Assembly: GCA_945835085.1 (NCBI GenBank)
Contig: CAMAIG010000013.1
Location: 1-13,445 of the forward strand
Reading direction: 5' to 3'
DNA length: 13,445 nucleotides
Source: an uncultured Ruminococcus sp.
GTDB taxonomy: Bacteria > Bacillota > Clostridia > Oscillospirales > Ruminococcaceae
In this document: positions 1 to 7,502 of the stretch, one piece after another
Layout of the letters: every line of letters begins with the position of its first letter
Position numbering within the stretch: the stretch's first letter is position 1
Made by a program: the position numbers and the translations under genes
The notes under the pieces: generated by a model
Told to the model about the DNA's origin: nothing
Seen by the model: the letters and a program-made list of their open reading frames with translations, nothing else
Database searches by the model: none

Positions 1-221
1 ACGGTGATTTTCATGAGGACTGCGTAAATATCATTATGAAGGACCTCATAAAACTTATGGACCCCAAATATATCGAGGTCTGGGGCAAATTTACTCCTCG
101 CGGCGGTATTTCCATTGACCCATACTGCAATTACGGAAAAAAAGGCACAAAATTTGAACAAATGGCTGAAAAACGCCTGTTTGAACATGATATGTACCCC
201 GAAAAGGTAGACAACAGATAG
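1..221 (+). CDS. queF: NADPH-dependent preQ0 reductase QueF, 3' fragment
   Basis: QueF reduces 7-cyano-7-deazaguanine (preQ0) to preQ1 with NADPH in the queuosine tRNA-modification pathway, in the cytoplasm. Only the C-terminal part (about 72 codons, first full codon at position 3) lies in the window; the gene begins upstream. The fragment opens with GDFHEDCVN, which is strongly typical of the QueF active-site region, and continues with [19 protein letters not shown] and a late HDMYPE, both characteristic of the family. The downstream ATG at 36 is internal and not a start. The gene ends with TAG at 219-221. It is probably the last gene of an upstream queuosine operon. No convincing intrinsic terminator follows, only a weak CTGCA/TGCAG pairing at 228-255. 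It is functionally unrelated to the succinate genes downstream. Confidence 0.93.
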   Translation, partial: GDFHEDCVNIIMKDLIKLMDPKYIEVWGKFTPRGGISIDPYCNYGKKGTKFEQMAEKRLFEHDMYPEKVDNR

Positions 222-256
222 TTTTTTCTGCAAATTGTTACACAGTGCCATGCAGT

Positions 257-274
257 TTGTTAAATTTTTGACAA
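257..274. promoter_or_regulatory. Candidate Rex operator
   Basis: The 18-bp sequence TTGTTAAATTTTTGACAA is an imperfect palindrome close to the Firmicute Rex box TTGTTAA-N4-TTAACAA. The left half is exact and the right half (TTGACAA) has one mismatch. Rex represses fermentative redox genes and is released when NADH rises relative to NAD+, which suits a gene for an NADH-consuming dehydrogenase. A further TTGTTA lies 22 bp upstream (235-240). The operator sits 25 bp upstream of the best -35 match at 300, farther out than typical for simple repression, so either the promoter call or the mechanism may need revision. The site is seen in sequence; Rex binding is inferred. Confidence 0.5.
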
Positions 275-299
275 AATCAAATAATATGTGTTTTTTCTC

Positions 300-328
300 T
301 TGATTTTTATTTATAAGTATGATAAAAT
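300..328 (+). promoter_or_regulatory. Sigma-A-type promoter for the malate dehydrogenase gene
   Basis: TTGATT (300-305) and TAAAAT (323-328) are separated by 17 bp in an AT-rich stretch downstream of queF. The predicted transcription start is near 335, giving a leader of roughly 117 nt before the ATG at 452. It lies just downstream of the candidate Rex operator, so the dehydrogenase and possibly the whole succinate cluster may be under NADH/NAD+ control. No better -35/-10 pair was found in 222-451. Confidence 0.5.
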
Positions 329-390
329 AGAAATAATGAGGAAATTCTGTCGTTTTGAATAATTTCGATGGGTTTTCGGCAGCATTTTGA

Positions 391-408
391 CCCGGCTGAT
401 CTGCCGGG
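391..408 (+). promoter_or_regulatory. Leader hairpin upstream of mdh
   Basis: CCCGGC (391-396) pairs perfectly with GCCGGG (403-408) around a six-base TGATCT loop, in an otherwise AT-rich leader and ending 43 nt before the start codon. There is no T run after it, so it is not a standard terminator. It could stabilise the transcript or act in leader regulation; no known riboswitch class was recognised. Confidence 0.4.
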
Positions 409-451
409 GCTTACAAAACAAAAAAATTTCACAGAAAGCGGGAAATGTTTT

Positions 452-1393
452 ATGAGCAACAAAATTACCATTATCGGCGCCGGCAGCGTCGGTTCGACAA
501 TCGCCTATAACATGGTCGTTACAGGTATTGCCTCTGAGATCGTTATGATCGACATCAACGAAAACAAGGCTCTCGGCGAAGCAATGGATATCCGTCAGGG
601 TGTTCCCTTCTGCTCCCCTGTTTCGATCTATGCAGGCTCCTATGAGGACGCAAAGGATTCCGACGTTATCATCCTTACCTCCGGTCTTCCCAGAAAGGCA
701 GGTCAGTCCCGTCTTGAGCTTGCTCAGGTAAACGTTGATATCACAAAGAGCATCATTCCTCAGATAGTTAAGTATGCTCCTAATGCAGTTTACATTGTTG
801 TAAGCAATCCTATTGACATTCTCACTTATCTCTTCCATAAGATCTCGGGTCTTCCCGCAAATCAGATCATTGGTTCGGGTACTACTCTTGATACTGCACG
901 TCTTCGTTCCCGTCTTTCCGAAACCTTCAATATCAGCCAGCAGAATGTTCACGCTTATGTTTTCGGTGAGCACGGCGATTCTTCCTTCGTTCCATGGTCA
1001 CTTGCAAACATTTCCAACATTCCTATTGAGCAGTATATCAACTGCCTCCCTGCTGATAAGCGTCCTGTTGTTGACTATGCAGACATTGAGGACTATACAA
1101 GAAAGTCCGGCGCAAAGATCATTGCAAACAAGGGTGCTACCTTCTATGCTATTGCTATTTCCGTATGCCACATCTGCAAGTGCCTTTTCAGCGGCATCGA
1201 CACCACCCTTACCGTTTCAACAATGATGAACGGCGAATACGGAATTGATGATGTTTGCCTCAGCACACTTTCTGTTGTTGGCAGAAAGGGAGTTGAAGGA
1301 AGACTTCTCGTTCCCCTTACCGATGATGAAATAGTTAAGCTCAGACACAGCGCTGACAGCCTCAAGGCAGTTATCAAGGATATCAAGATCTGA
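452..1393 (+). CDS. mdh: LDH-family NAD-dependent malate dehydrogenase (could be annotated L-lactate dehydrogenase)
   Basis: This 313-residue protein belongs to the LDH/MDH superfamily. The Rossmann motif GAGSVG is at residues 9-14 and the NAD-selective Asp at 34. Catalytic residues are intact: Arg87, Asp147, Arg150 and His174 in GEHGDS. The residue that decides substrate (LDH position 102) is Arg81 in GLPRKAGQSR. LDHs have Gln there; Arg binds the second carboxylate of oxaloacetate/malate. Other features are LDH-like (GEHGDS, PWS, and Thr230 in KGAT), so it is an LDH scaffold with malate-type selectivity. With fumC and frdAB downstream, the likely reaction is oxaloacetate + NADH to malate. 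The ATG at 452 was chosen because it puts the nucleotide-binding strand at the N-terminus; the preceding GGGA (440-443) is only a weak ribosome binding site. In-frame codons back to 368 run through the leader hairpin. Lactate or another 2-keto acid remains possible. Confidence 0.8.
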   Translation: MSNKITIIGAGSVGSTIAYNMVVTGIASEIVMIDINENKALGEAMDIRQGVPFCSPVSIYAGSYEDAKDSDVIILTSGLPRKAGQSRLELAQVNVDITKSIIPQIVKYAPNAVYIVVSNPIDILTYLFHKISGLPANQIIGSGTTLDTARLRSRLSETFNISQQNVHAYVFGEHGDSSFVPWSLANISNIPIEQYINCLPADKRPVVDYADIEDYTRKSGAKIIANKGATFYAIAISVCHICKCLFSGIDTTLTVSTMMNGEYGIDDVCLSTLSVVGRKGVEGRLLVPLTDDEIVKLRHSADSLKAVIKDIKI

Positions 1394-1412
1394 CCTTACA
1401 ATTCATAATTCA

Positions 1413-1452
1413 GACAGGCGGCAGAGTGATTTTTTCACTGCCGCCGTATGTC
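1413..1452 (+). terminator. Hairpin between mdh and fumC, weak or partial terminator
   Basis: GGCGGCAGAGTG (1417-1428) pairs with CACTGCCGCC (1436-1445), with a two-base bulge and a T-rich loop. The outer bases GACA (1413-1416) and TGTC (1449-1452) can extend the stem across a 3-nt bulge. No T run follows on the 3' side, so full intrinsic termination is doubtful. It may cause partial termination or mRNA processing, setting the dehydrogenase level apart from the long downstream unit. The rest of the 109-bp gap holds only a poor -10-like TATACT (1474-1479) with no -35. Confidence 0.45.
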
Positions 1453-1502
1453 GTGTATAGGTGTTAATAATTTTATACTATTATAAAAGGAGTACATAAC
1501 CA

Positions 1503-2879
1503 ATGGAATACCGTATTGAACACGATTCTATGGGCGAAGTAAAGGTACCTGCCGACAAATACTGGGCAGCACAGACCGAAAGAAGCCATGAAAACTTCCT
1601 CATCGGTGTTGGCATCGAAACCATGCCCCGTGAGATCACCAAGGCTTTCGGTTATCTGAAAAAGGCTGCTGCAATGGCAAACCATGAACTGAAGCCCGAG
1701 AAGATGACTGACGAAAAGCTTGCCGCTATTTCTCAGGCATGCGACGAGGTCATCAGCGGAAGCCTTAACGACCACTTCCCCCTTGTTGTATGGCAGACAG
1801 GAAGCGGAACTCAGTCAAACATGAATGCCAATGAGGTTATTGCTAACCGAGGCAACGAGATCGCAGGAAGCAAGCTTCTTCACCCAAATGATGATATCAA
1901 CATGAGCCAGTCCTCTAATGATACATTCCCCACCGCAATGCACATTTCCGCTGTTATTGCTATTGAGGACAAGGTCATCCCTGCCGTTGACACCCTTATC
2001 GAAACCTTTAAGCGTCTTGAAGCTGAAAATGAGGGTATTGTCAAGAGCGGAAGAACTCATCTCCAGGATGCTACTCCTATCTCCTTCACACAGGAGATCA
2101 GCGGCTGGCGTTCTTCTCTCGAAAAGGACAAGAAGCTTCTTGAAATAGCTCTGCCCGAGCTTAAAGAGTTGGCTCTCGGCGGTACAGCAGTAGGCACAGG
2201 TCTTAACACTCCCAAGGGCTTTGACAAAAAGGTTGCAGAGTGTGTTGCTAAGCTTACGGGAAAGGATTTCGTTACTGCTCCCAACAAGTTCCACGCACTT
2301 ACAAGCAAGGACGAGATCGTATTCGCTCACGGCGCTCTTAAGGCTCTTGCTGCTGATATGATGAAGATCGCAAACGACGTAAGATGGCTCGCAAGCGGTC
2401 CTCGTGACGGTCTTGGAGAGATCACTATCCCCGAAAATGAGCCGGGTTCATCAATTATGCCCGGAAAGGTAAATCCTACACAGTGCGAGCAGGTTACCAT
2501 GGTAGCTGTTCAGGTAATGGGAAATGATGTGGCTGTCGGAATGGCTGCAAGCCAGGGCAACTTTGAGCTTAACGTTTTCATGCCTGTTTGTGCATATAAT
2601 TTCCTCCAGTCCGCAAGACTTCTTGCAGAGTCCATTACCTCCTTCAACAAGAACTGTGCAGTAGGAATCAAGGCTAATAAGGAAAAGATGCACCACAATC
2701 TCCACAATTCACTTATGCTCGTAACTGCACTCAACCCATACATAGGTTATGAGAACGCTGCAAAGACTGCCAAGAAGGCTTATAAGGACAATATTTCTTT
2801 GAAGGAAGCTTGCGTTGAGCTTGGTTTCCTCACTGCCGAAAAATTTGACGAGGTGTTCCACCCCGAGCAGATGATATAA
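1503..2879 (+). CDS. fumC: Class II fumarate hydratase
   Basis: This 458-residue protein is of typical length for a class II (iron-free) fumarase, which interconverts malate and fumarate in the cytoplasm. It shows the family landmarks: [14 protein letters not shown] near residues 99-112, [12 protein letters not shown] near 138-149, [11 protein letters not shown] near 180-190 and the signature [11 protein letters not shown] near residue 318. Aspartase and argininosuccinate lyase share the superfamily fold, but [11 protein letters not shown] and the neighbours favour fumarase. AGGAG (1488-1492) lies 10 nt upstream of the ATG. The malate dehydrogenase gene ends 109 bp before and hdrB starts 23 bp after, so fumC is probably the first gene of the long redox operon. 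Its product supplies fumarate to FrdAB encoded at the operon's end. Confidence 0.95.
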   Translation: MEYRIEHDSMGEVKVPADKYWAAQTERSHENFLIGVGIETMPREITKAFGYLKKAAAMANHELKPEKMTDEKLAAISQACDEVISGSLNDHFPLVVWQTGSGTQSNMNANEVIANRGNEIAGSKLLHPNDDINMSQSSNDTFPTAMHISAVIAIEDKVIPAVDTLIETFKRLEAENEGIVKSGRTHLQDATPISFTQEISGWRSSLEKDKKLLEIALPELKELALGGTAVGTGLNTPKGFDKKVAECVAKLTGKDFVTAPNKFHALTSKDEIVFAHGALKALAADMMKIANDVRWLASGPRDGLGEITIPENEPGSSIMPGKVNPTQCEQVTMVAVQVMGNDVAVGMAASQGNFELNVFMPVCAYNFLQSARLLAESITSFNKNCAVGIKANKEKMHHNLHNSLMLVTALNPYIGYENAAKTAKKAYKDNISLKEACVELGFLTAEKFDEVFHPEQMI

Positions 2880-2902
2880 TTTTCTAAGAAAGGATAAAAG
2901 CT

Positions 2903-3685
2903 ATGGTTTACAGTTATTACCCGGGCTGCACTCTGAAAAACAAGGCAAAAGACCTTGACAGATATGCCCGTCTTTCCGCACAGGCGCTTGGAATTACGCT
3001 TGAGGAAATCGAAAACTGGCAGTGCTGCGGCGGCGTTTATCCAATGGCAAAGGACGAGATAGCAACTAAGCTTTCTTCTGTCAGAGCACTTGCCGACGCC
3101 AAAGCACACGGCAGAGATCTCATAACTCTCTGCTCTGCCTGCCACAACGTTTTAAAGCAGGTAAACAACGATATGCTCACTGATGAGGATATCTGCACAA
3201 GAGCAAACAATTACCTTAAGCTTGACGAAGAATATCACGGCGAAACCAAGGTGATCCACTTCCTTGAAATGCTCCGTGACGTTATAGGCTTCGACGCTCT
3301 CAAAGAAAAGGTAACAAATCCCCTTACAGGCAAGAAGATCGGTGCTTATTACGGCTGTCTTCTCCTTCGTCCCGGCAAGGTAATGCAGATGGACGATCCC
3401 GAAAATCCTAAGATAATGGAGGATTTTATCCGTGCGATCGGCGCTGAGCCTGTTATTTACCCCATGAGAAACGAATGCTGCGGCGGATATGTTTCCCTTG
3501 AGGACAAGGAAGCTGCTGCTAAGAGAAGAAATGCAGTAGCAGACAGCGCTGCAGGCTTTGAAGCTGAGCTTATGGTCACTGCTTGTCCTCTCTGTATGTA
3601 TAATCTCAAGAAGAATGACAGCAATGTCCCTGTTTATTACTTCACCGAGCTTCTCGCTGAGGCTCTCGGTGTAAAGGAAAACTAA
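2903..3685 (+). CDS. hdrB: Heterodisulfide reductase subunit B-like (two CCG domains)
   Basis: This 260-residue protein has two complete cysteine-rich CCG domains: C9, C41-C42, C77, C80 and C152, C192-C193, C228, C231. In methanogen HdrB each set binds a noncubane [4Fe-4S] cluster that cleaves the CoM-S-S-CoB disulfide. Full retention of both sets argues for a working cluster pair. This bacterium is not expected to have CoM or CoB, so the acceptor must differ. In sulfate reducers a DsrC-type disulfide has been proposed; here the co-encoded fumarate reductase is an attractive partner (inference). AAAGGA (2889-2894) precedes the ATG by 8 nt. It follows fumC by 23 bp and hdrC by 12 bp comes next. 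HdrC is expected to feed it electrons from HdrA. Confidence 0.9.
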   Translation: MVYSYYPGCTLKNKAKDLDRYARLSAQALGITLEEIENWQCCGGVYPMAKDEIATKLSSVRALADAKAHGRDLITLCSACHNVLKQVNNDMLTDEDICTRANNYLKLDEEYHGETKVIHFLEMLRDVIGFDALKEKVTNPLTGKKIGAYYGCLLLRPGKVMQMDDPENPKIMEDFIRAIGAEPVIYPMRNECCGGYVSLEDKEAAAKRRNAVADSAAGFEAELMVTACPLCMYNLKKNDSNVPVYYFTELLAEALGVKEN

Positions 3686-3697
3686 GGAGGTACGAAC

Positions 3698-4075
3698 ATG
3701 GATAAAAAAGAAGAGATCCTCCGCATCAGCGGTGTGAATGTCCGTAAGTGTATGCGCTGCGGCAAATGTTCGGGAACCTGCCCCTCCTATGATGAGATGG
3801 AATTTCATCCTCATCAGTTCGTTTACATGGTAGAATCAGGAAATATTGAGCCTCTCCTCAATAGCGACTCTCTTTATAAGTGTCTTTCCTGCTTTGCTTG
3901 TGTCGAAAGATGTCCGAGAGGTGTTGAGCCTGCTAAGGTAGTCGAGGCTGTAAGACTCGCCGCTATCCGTCAGAAGGGCAATAATCACCTGAAGGCAGAA
4001 ATGGTACCGGAACTCATTGATGACGAAACTCCTCAGCAGCTTCTCGTCAGTGCATTCCGCAAATTCAGTAAGTAA
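3698..4075 (+). CDS. hdrC: Heterodisulfide reductase subunit C-like, 2x[4Fe-4S]
   Basis: HdrC is the electron wire between HdrA and HdrB. This 125-residue protein has two classic cluster motifs: C18-x2-C21-x2-C24-x3-C28-P and C62-x2-C65-x2-C68-x3-C72-P, separated by a helical stretch typical of the family. It is shorter than most methanogen HdrC proteins and lacks the long C-terminal tail. No membrane segments are visible, so it is the soluble HdrC type rather than the membrane-bound HdrDE arrangement. AAGGAGG (3684-3690) overlaps the hdrB stop codon and sits 7 nt before the ATG, indicating coupled translation. hdrA starts 15 bp downstream. Confidence 0.9.
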   Translation: MDKKEEILRISGVNVRKCMRCGKCSGTCPSYDEMEFHPHQFVYMVESGNIEPLLNSDSLYKCLSCFACVERCPRGVEPAKVVEAVRLAAIRQKGNNHLKAEMVPELIDDETPQQLLVSAFRKFSK

Positions 4076-4090
4076 GGAGGAGAAAAATCA

Positions 4091-6103
4091 ATGCATAGAA
4101 TAGGCGTATTTGTATGCCACTGCGGTACTAACATTGCTGCTACTGTTGATGTTAAGGCAGTTGCGGAAGCTATGAAGCAGGAACCAAGTGTAGTTTTCTC
4201 CGTTGATTATCAGTATATGTGCTCTGAAGGCGGTCAGACCCTTATTCAGGACACTATCAAGGAGCATAAGCTCACAGGCGTTGTTGTATGTTCATGCTCA
4301 CCTCGTATGCATGAAGCAACATTCCGTAAGGCTGCCGCAAAGGCAGGCATCAACCCTTATATGGTTGAGATCGCAAACATCCGTGAGCAGTGCTCATGGA
4401 TCCACAAGGACATTATGAGCGCAACCGACAAGGCTATTATCCTTGCTCGTACTGCTATTGCTAAGGTTCAGCTCAATGCCCCCCTCACAGCAGGCGAAAG
4501 CCCTGTTACAAAGCGTGCTCTCGTTATCGGCGGCGGTATTGCCGGAATGCAGACTGCTCTTGATATTGCAGAGGCAGGCTTTGAGGTTGATATCGTTGAA
4601 AAGCAGCCTACTATCGGCGGAAAGATGACTCAGATCGACAAGACATTCCCTACTCTCGACTGCGCATCCTGTATTCTTACACCTAAGATGGTTGACTGCT
4701 CTCAGAATGAAAAGATCCACATCTACGCATACAGCGAGGTTGTTGAGGTCAACGGCTTTGTGGGCAATTTCACTGCCAAGATCAAGAAAAAAGCTCGTTA
4801 TGTTGACACCACAAAGTGCACAGGCTGCGGCATATGCACAGAAAAGTGTCCTCAGAAGAAGGTCCCCAACGAATTCAACCTTGGTCTTAACAACAGACGT
4901 GCTATCTACATTCCTTTTGCTCAGGCAGTTCCTAAGGTTGCAACCATCGACGCTGACTACTGCACAATGCTGAAAACCGGCAAGTGCGGCGTATGCTCCA
5001 AGGTCTGCACAGCAGGCGCCATTGATTACAAGCAGCAGGATGAGATAATCGAGGAAAGATACGGCGCTATCGTTGCTGCAACAGGCTATAATCCTATCAA
5101 GATCGACAAGTATGACGAGTTTGCTTATTCTCAGAGCAAGGACGTTGTTACTTCCCTTGAGCTTGAAAGACTTATGAATGCTGCGGGTCCTTCCAACGGT
5201 ACTCTTATCAGGCCCTCCTATCTGGACAAGCAGGATGACCACAGAGCCCATCCTAAGACTATTGTTTTCGTTCAGTGCGTTGGTTCACGTTCCTGCGATG
5301 ACTGCGGAAAGTCTTACTGCTCCAAGATATGCTGTATGTATACCGCTAAGCACGCAATGCTTATAAGAGAAAAATATCCCGATACCGATGTTTATGTATT
5401 CTATATAGATGTCCGTACTCCCGGTAAGCTTTTTGATGAATTCTATCGCAGAGCTGTTGAACAGTACGGCGTTCATTACATAAAGGGTATGGTAGGAAAG
5501 GTTTCTCCCCGTCCCGACGGAAATCTTGATGTTCAGGCTTCCGACCTTATTTCCAACGAACAGCTCCATATCAATGCTGACCTCGTTGTTCTTGCAACTG
5601 CTATTGAACCCGATCAGACTGCTCGTTCTGTAGCTACAATGCTCAGAGCAAGTATGGACACAAACGACTTCTTCACCGAGGCTCATGCAAAGCTTCGTCC
5701 CGTTGAATCCCCTACTGCAGGTGTATTCCTCTCAGGCGTATGCCAGGGTCCTAAGGATATCCCAGAAACAGTTTCTCAGGCAAGTGCTGCTGCCGCTAAG
5801 GTTATCGGACTTCTTGCCAAGGATAAGCTTACAGGTAACCCCTGCGTTGCTCATTCCGATGAACTCATGTGCAACGGCTGCTCTGCGTGCGAAAAGGTTT
5901 GTCCTTATGGTGCGATCACTTATTCCGATAAGGAATTCAGACAGCCTGACAGAACTGTTGCAATCCGCCGTGTAGCTGCTGTAAACGAGGCTGTTTGCCA
6001 GGGCTGCGGTGCTTGTACGGTTGCTTGTCCTTCCGGTGCTATGGACCTCAAGGGCTTCTCCAATAAACAGATTATGGCGGAGGTAGATGCAATATGCAAG
6101 TAA
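4091..6103 (+). CDS. hdrA: Heterodisulfide reductase subunit A-like bifurcating flavoprotein
   Basis: HdrA carries the FAD at which flavin-based electron bifurcation takes place. In this 670-residue protein an N-terminal cluster domain shows FVCHCGTN (C9, C11), C44 and VVVCSCSPRMHE (C67, C69). The thioredoxin-reductase-like FAD domain begins with VIGGGIAG (145-152) and includes the HdrA hallmark FPTLDCASCILTPKM. An inserted ferredoxin domain has C243/C246/C249/C253 and C299/C302/C306. Another cysteine group is near 396-415. A C-terminal ferredoxin domain has C594/C597/C600/C604 and C636/C639/C642/C646, the likely exit to free ferredoxin. Length and domain order match full HdrA. AAGGAGG (4074-4080) precedes the ATG by 10 nt. 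The 3' end overlaps flxD by 10 bp. Confidence 0.93.
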   Translation: MHRIGVFVCHCGTNIAATVDVKAVAEAMKQEPSVVFSVDYQYMCSEGGQTLIQDTIKEHKLTGVVVCSCSPRMHEATFRKAAAKAGINPYMVEIANIREQCSWIHKDIMSATDKAIILARTAIAKVQLNAPLTAGESPVTKRALVIGGGIAGMQTALDIAEAGFEVDIVEKQPTIGGKMTQIDKTFPTLDCASCILTPKMVDCSQNEKIHIYAYSEVVEVNGFVGNFTAKIKKKARYVDTTKCTGCGICTEKCPQKKVPNEFNLGLNNRRAIYIPFAQAVPKVATIDADYCTMLKTGKCGVCSKVCTAGAIDYKQQDEIIEERYGAIVAATGYNPIKIDKYDEFAYSQSKDVVTSLELERLMNAAGPSNGTLIRPSYLDKQDDHRAHPKTIVFVQCVGSRSCDDCGKSYCSKICCMYTAKHAMLIREKYPDTDVYVFYIDVRTPGKLFDEFYRRAVEQYGVHYIKGMVGKVSPRPDGNLDVQASDLISNEQLHINADLVVLATAIEPDQTARSVATMLRASMDTNDFFTEAHAKLRPVESPTAGVFLSGVCQGPKDIPETVSQASAAAAKVIGLLAKDKLTGNPCVAHSDELMCNGCSACEKVCPYGAITYSDKEFRQPDRTVAIRRVAAVNEAVCQGCGACTVACPSGAMDLKGFSNKQIMAEVDAICK

Positions 6104-6540
6104 ACGAAACTAAAGAATTCAGACCTAAAATAGTTGCATTCTGCTGCAACTGGTGCTCATATGCAGGTGCTGACCTTGCAGGTACAAACAGACTCAACTA
6201 CCCTGCCGATGTCAAGATCATTCGTGTTCCCTGCTCCTGCCGTGTAAACCCCATGTTTATCCTCCGTGCTTTTCAGAGAGGCGCAGACGGCGTTATCATG
6301 TGCGGATGCCATCCCGGCGACTGCCATTACACATCGGGCAACTATTTTGCAAGAAGACGTATGACTCTCCTCTTTTCCATGCTCGACTTTATGGGTATTG
6401 AAAGAGAGAGGACCCGTGTTGAATGGGTTTCTGCTGCCGAAGGTGCAAAGTTTGCGGCAACAATGAACGAATTCGTTGAAACAGTAACGAAGCTCGGAGA
6501 AAACAAGAGATTGGAGGATTTGAGATGCAAGAAGCAGTGA
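6094..6540 (+). CDS. flxD: MvhD/FlxD-like [2Fe-2S] subunit
   Basis: This 148-residue protein is of the MvhD/FlpD family, the small iron-sulfur adapter that docks an electron-donating module onto HdrA. Family landmarks are FCCNWCSYAGAD (C17, C18, C21), RVPCSCRVNP (C47, C49) and GCHPGDCHYTSGN (C72, C77). Most relatives have Gly at the position of C49, so C49 and also C70 are extra cysteines. The ATG lies inside the end of hdrA (10-bp overlap) with GGAGG (6079-6083) 10 nt upstream, so the two are translationally coupled. No hydrogenase (mvhA/mvhG) genes are present. The flx-type genes that follow indicate the FlxD role: passing electrons from NAD(P)H-oxidising FlxABC to HdrA. Confidence 0.87.
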   Translation: MQVNETKEFRPKIVAFCCNWCSYAGADLAGTNRLNYPADVKIIRVPCSCRVNPMFILRAFQRGADGVIMCGCHPGDCHYTSGNYFARRRMTLLFSMLDFMGIERERTRVEWVSAAEGAKFAATMNEFVETVTKLGENKRLEDLRCKKQ

Positions 6541-7502
6541 TCAAGCGTGCCAAGGAACTTCTTGCCGACGGAAGCGTTAACCGTGTTGTCGGCTGGAAGG
6601 CTGGCGAATTTGCTTACGATACAACTCCTGCCGTTTTTACATCGGCTGAGGAGCTTGACGCAGGCTTCATTTATAATGATTTCTGCGCCCCCAACCTTTC
6701 AAAATATATCATCAAAGAATCCCGCAAGGAAGGAAAGCTCCTTGTATTTCTGAAGCCCTGCGATACATACAGCTTCAATCAGCTTGTCAAGGAACACAGA
6801 ATTATCCGTGAGAATGTTTATATCATTGCTGTTCCCTGCACAGGCAAGGTAGATGTTGATACTGTCAAGTCCAAGGGGATAAAGGGTATCACCGGAATGA
6901 CCTCCGACGGAGAAAACGTTACTATCACTACACTTTACGGCGAAAAGACCATGCCCAAGTCCGAAACTCTCGGCGATAAGTGCAGGACCTGCAAGAGCAA
7001 GAAGCACGTTATCTTTGATGAGATCATCGGTGATGACGGCGAGGTCAATACCGACGGCGCACGCTTTGAGCTTGTTGAAAAGCTTGAAATGATGACTCCC
7101 GATGAGCGTTACGATTTCTGGAGAAATGAGCTTTCAAAGTGCATACGCTGCAATGCCTGCAGAAATGTATGCCCAGCTTGTACCTGTGAGAGCTGCGTAT
7201 TCGATAACCCCAATTCAGGTATCCAGCAGAGAGCTGCTACAGATTCCTTTGAAGAGAATATGTTCCATCTGATTCGCTCCTTCCACGTTGCAGGCAGATG
7301 CACAGACTGCGGCGAGTGTACAAGAGTTTGTCCTCAGAACATTCCCCTTCACCTTATCAACCGCAAGTATATTAAGGATATCAATGAATTCTACGGCGAT
7401 TATCAGGCCGGTTCAGATCTTGAAACACGAGCTCCTCTCAATGATTATACATTTGATGACTGCGAGCCGAGTATCGTTTATAAAAGAGGAGGTAATGAAT
7501 AA
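6525..7502 (+). CDS. Two-cluster ferredoxin-type electron-transfer protein (FlxB/FlxC class)
   Basis: This 325-residue protein has an N-terminal domain with FLKPCDTYSF (76-84) and IAVPCTGKVDVD (101-112), resembling the beta-subunit fold of hydrogenase/FrhB-type proteins. A C-terminal ferredoxin part has C206/C209/C212/C216 and C259/C262/C265/C269-P. Extra cysteines lie at 153, 156, 220 and 223. In sulfate reducers the FlxABCD-HdrABC cluster includes two iron-sulfur proteins of this sort between FlxA and FlxD; which of FlxB or FlxC this corresponds to cannot be settled by eye. It probably carries electrons between FlxA and FlxD. The ATG at 6525 overlaps the flxD end by 16 bp and has GGAGG (6513-6517) 7 nt upstream. 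It shares motifs with the next gene, suggesting an old duplication. Confidence 0.75.
   Translation: MQEAVIKRAKELLADGSVNRVVGWKAGEFAYDTTPAVFTSAEELDAGFIYNDFCAPNLSKYIIKESRKEGKLLVFLKPCDTYSFNQLVKEHRIIRENVYIIAVPCTGKVDVDTVKSKGIKGITGMTSDGENVTITTLYGEKTMPKSETLGDKCRTCKSKKHVIFDEIIGDDGEVNTDGARFELVEKLEMMTPDERYDFWRNELSKCIRCNACRNVCPACTCESCVFDNPNSGIQQRAATDSFEENMFHLIRSFHVAGRCTDCGECTRVCPQNIPLHLINRKYIKDINEFYGDYQAGSDLETRAPLNDYTFDDCEPSIVYKRGGNE

Noticed and set aside
268..273. TTGACA as the -35 of the mdh promoter
   Set aside because: The region 16 to 18 bp downstream is a T run with no -10; the match is better explained as half of the Rex-like palindrome.
368..451. Upstream in-frame start for mdh
   Set aside because: It would add 28 residues translated through the leader hairpin and unlike the family; the Rossmann strand belongs at the N-terminus, as with the ATG at 452.
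311..973. 220-codon open frame on the - strand across the mdh promoter and 5' half
   Set aside because: Overlaps a clear dehydrogenase gene and its leader; the translation has no recognisable motif.
1474..1479. TATACT as a -10 for a fumC promoter
   Set aside because: The sequence 17 bp upstream (TCGTGT) is a poor -35, so there is too little support to call it.
4394..5251. 285-codon open frame on the - strand opposite hdrA
   Set aside because: Antisense shadow of hdrA; no family features and no fitting ribosome binding site.
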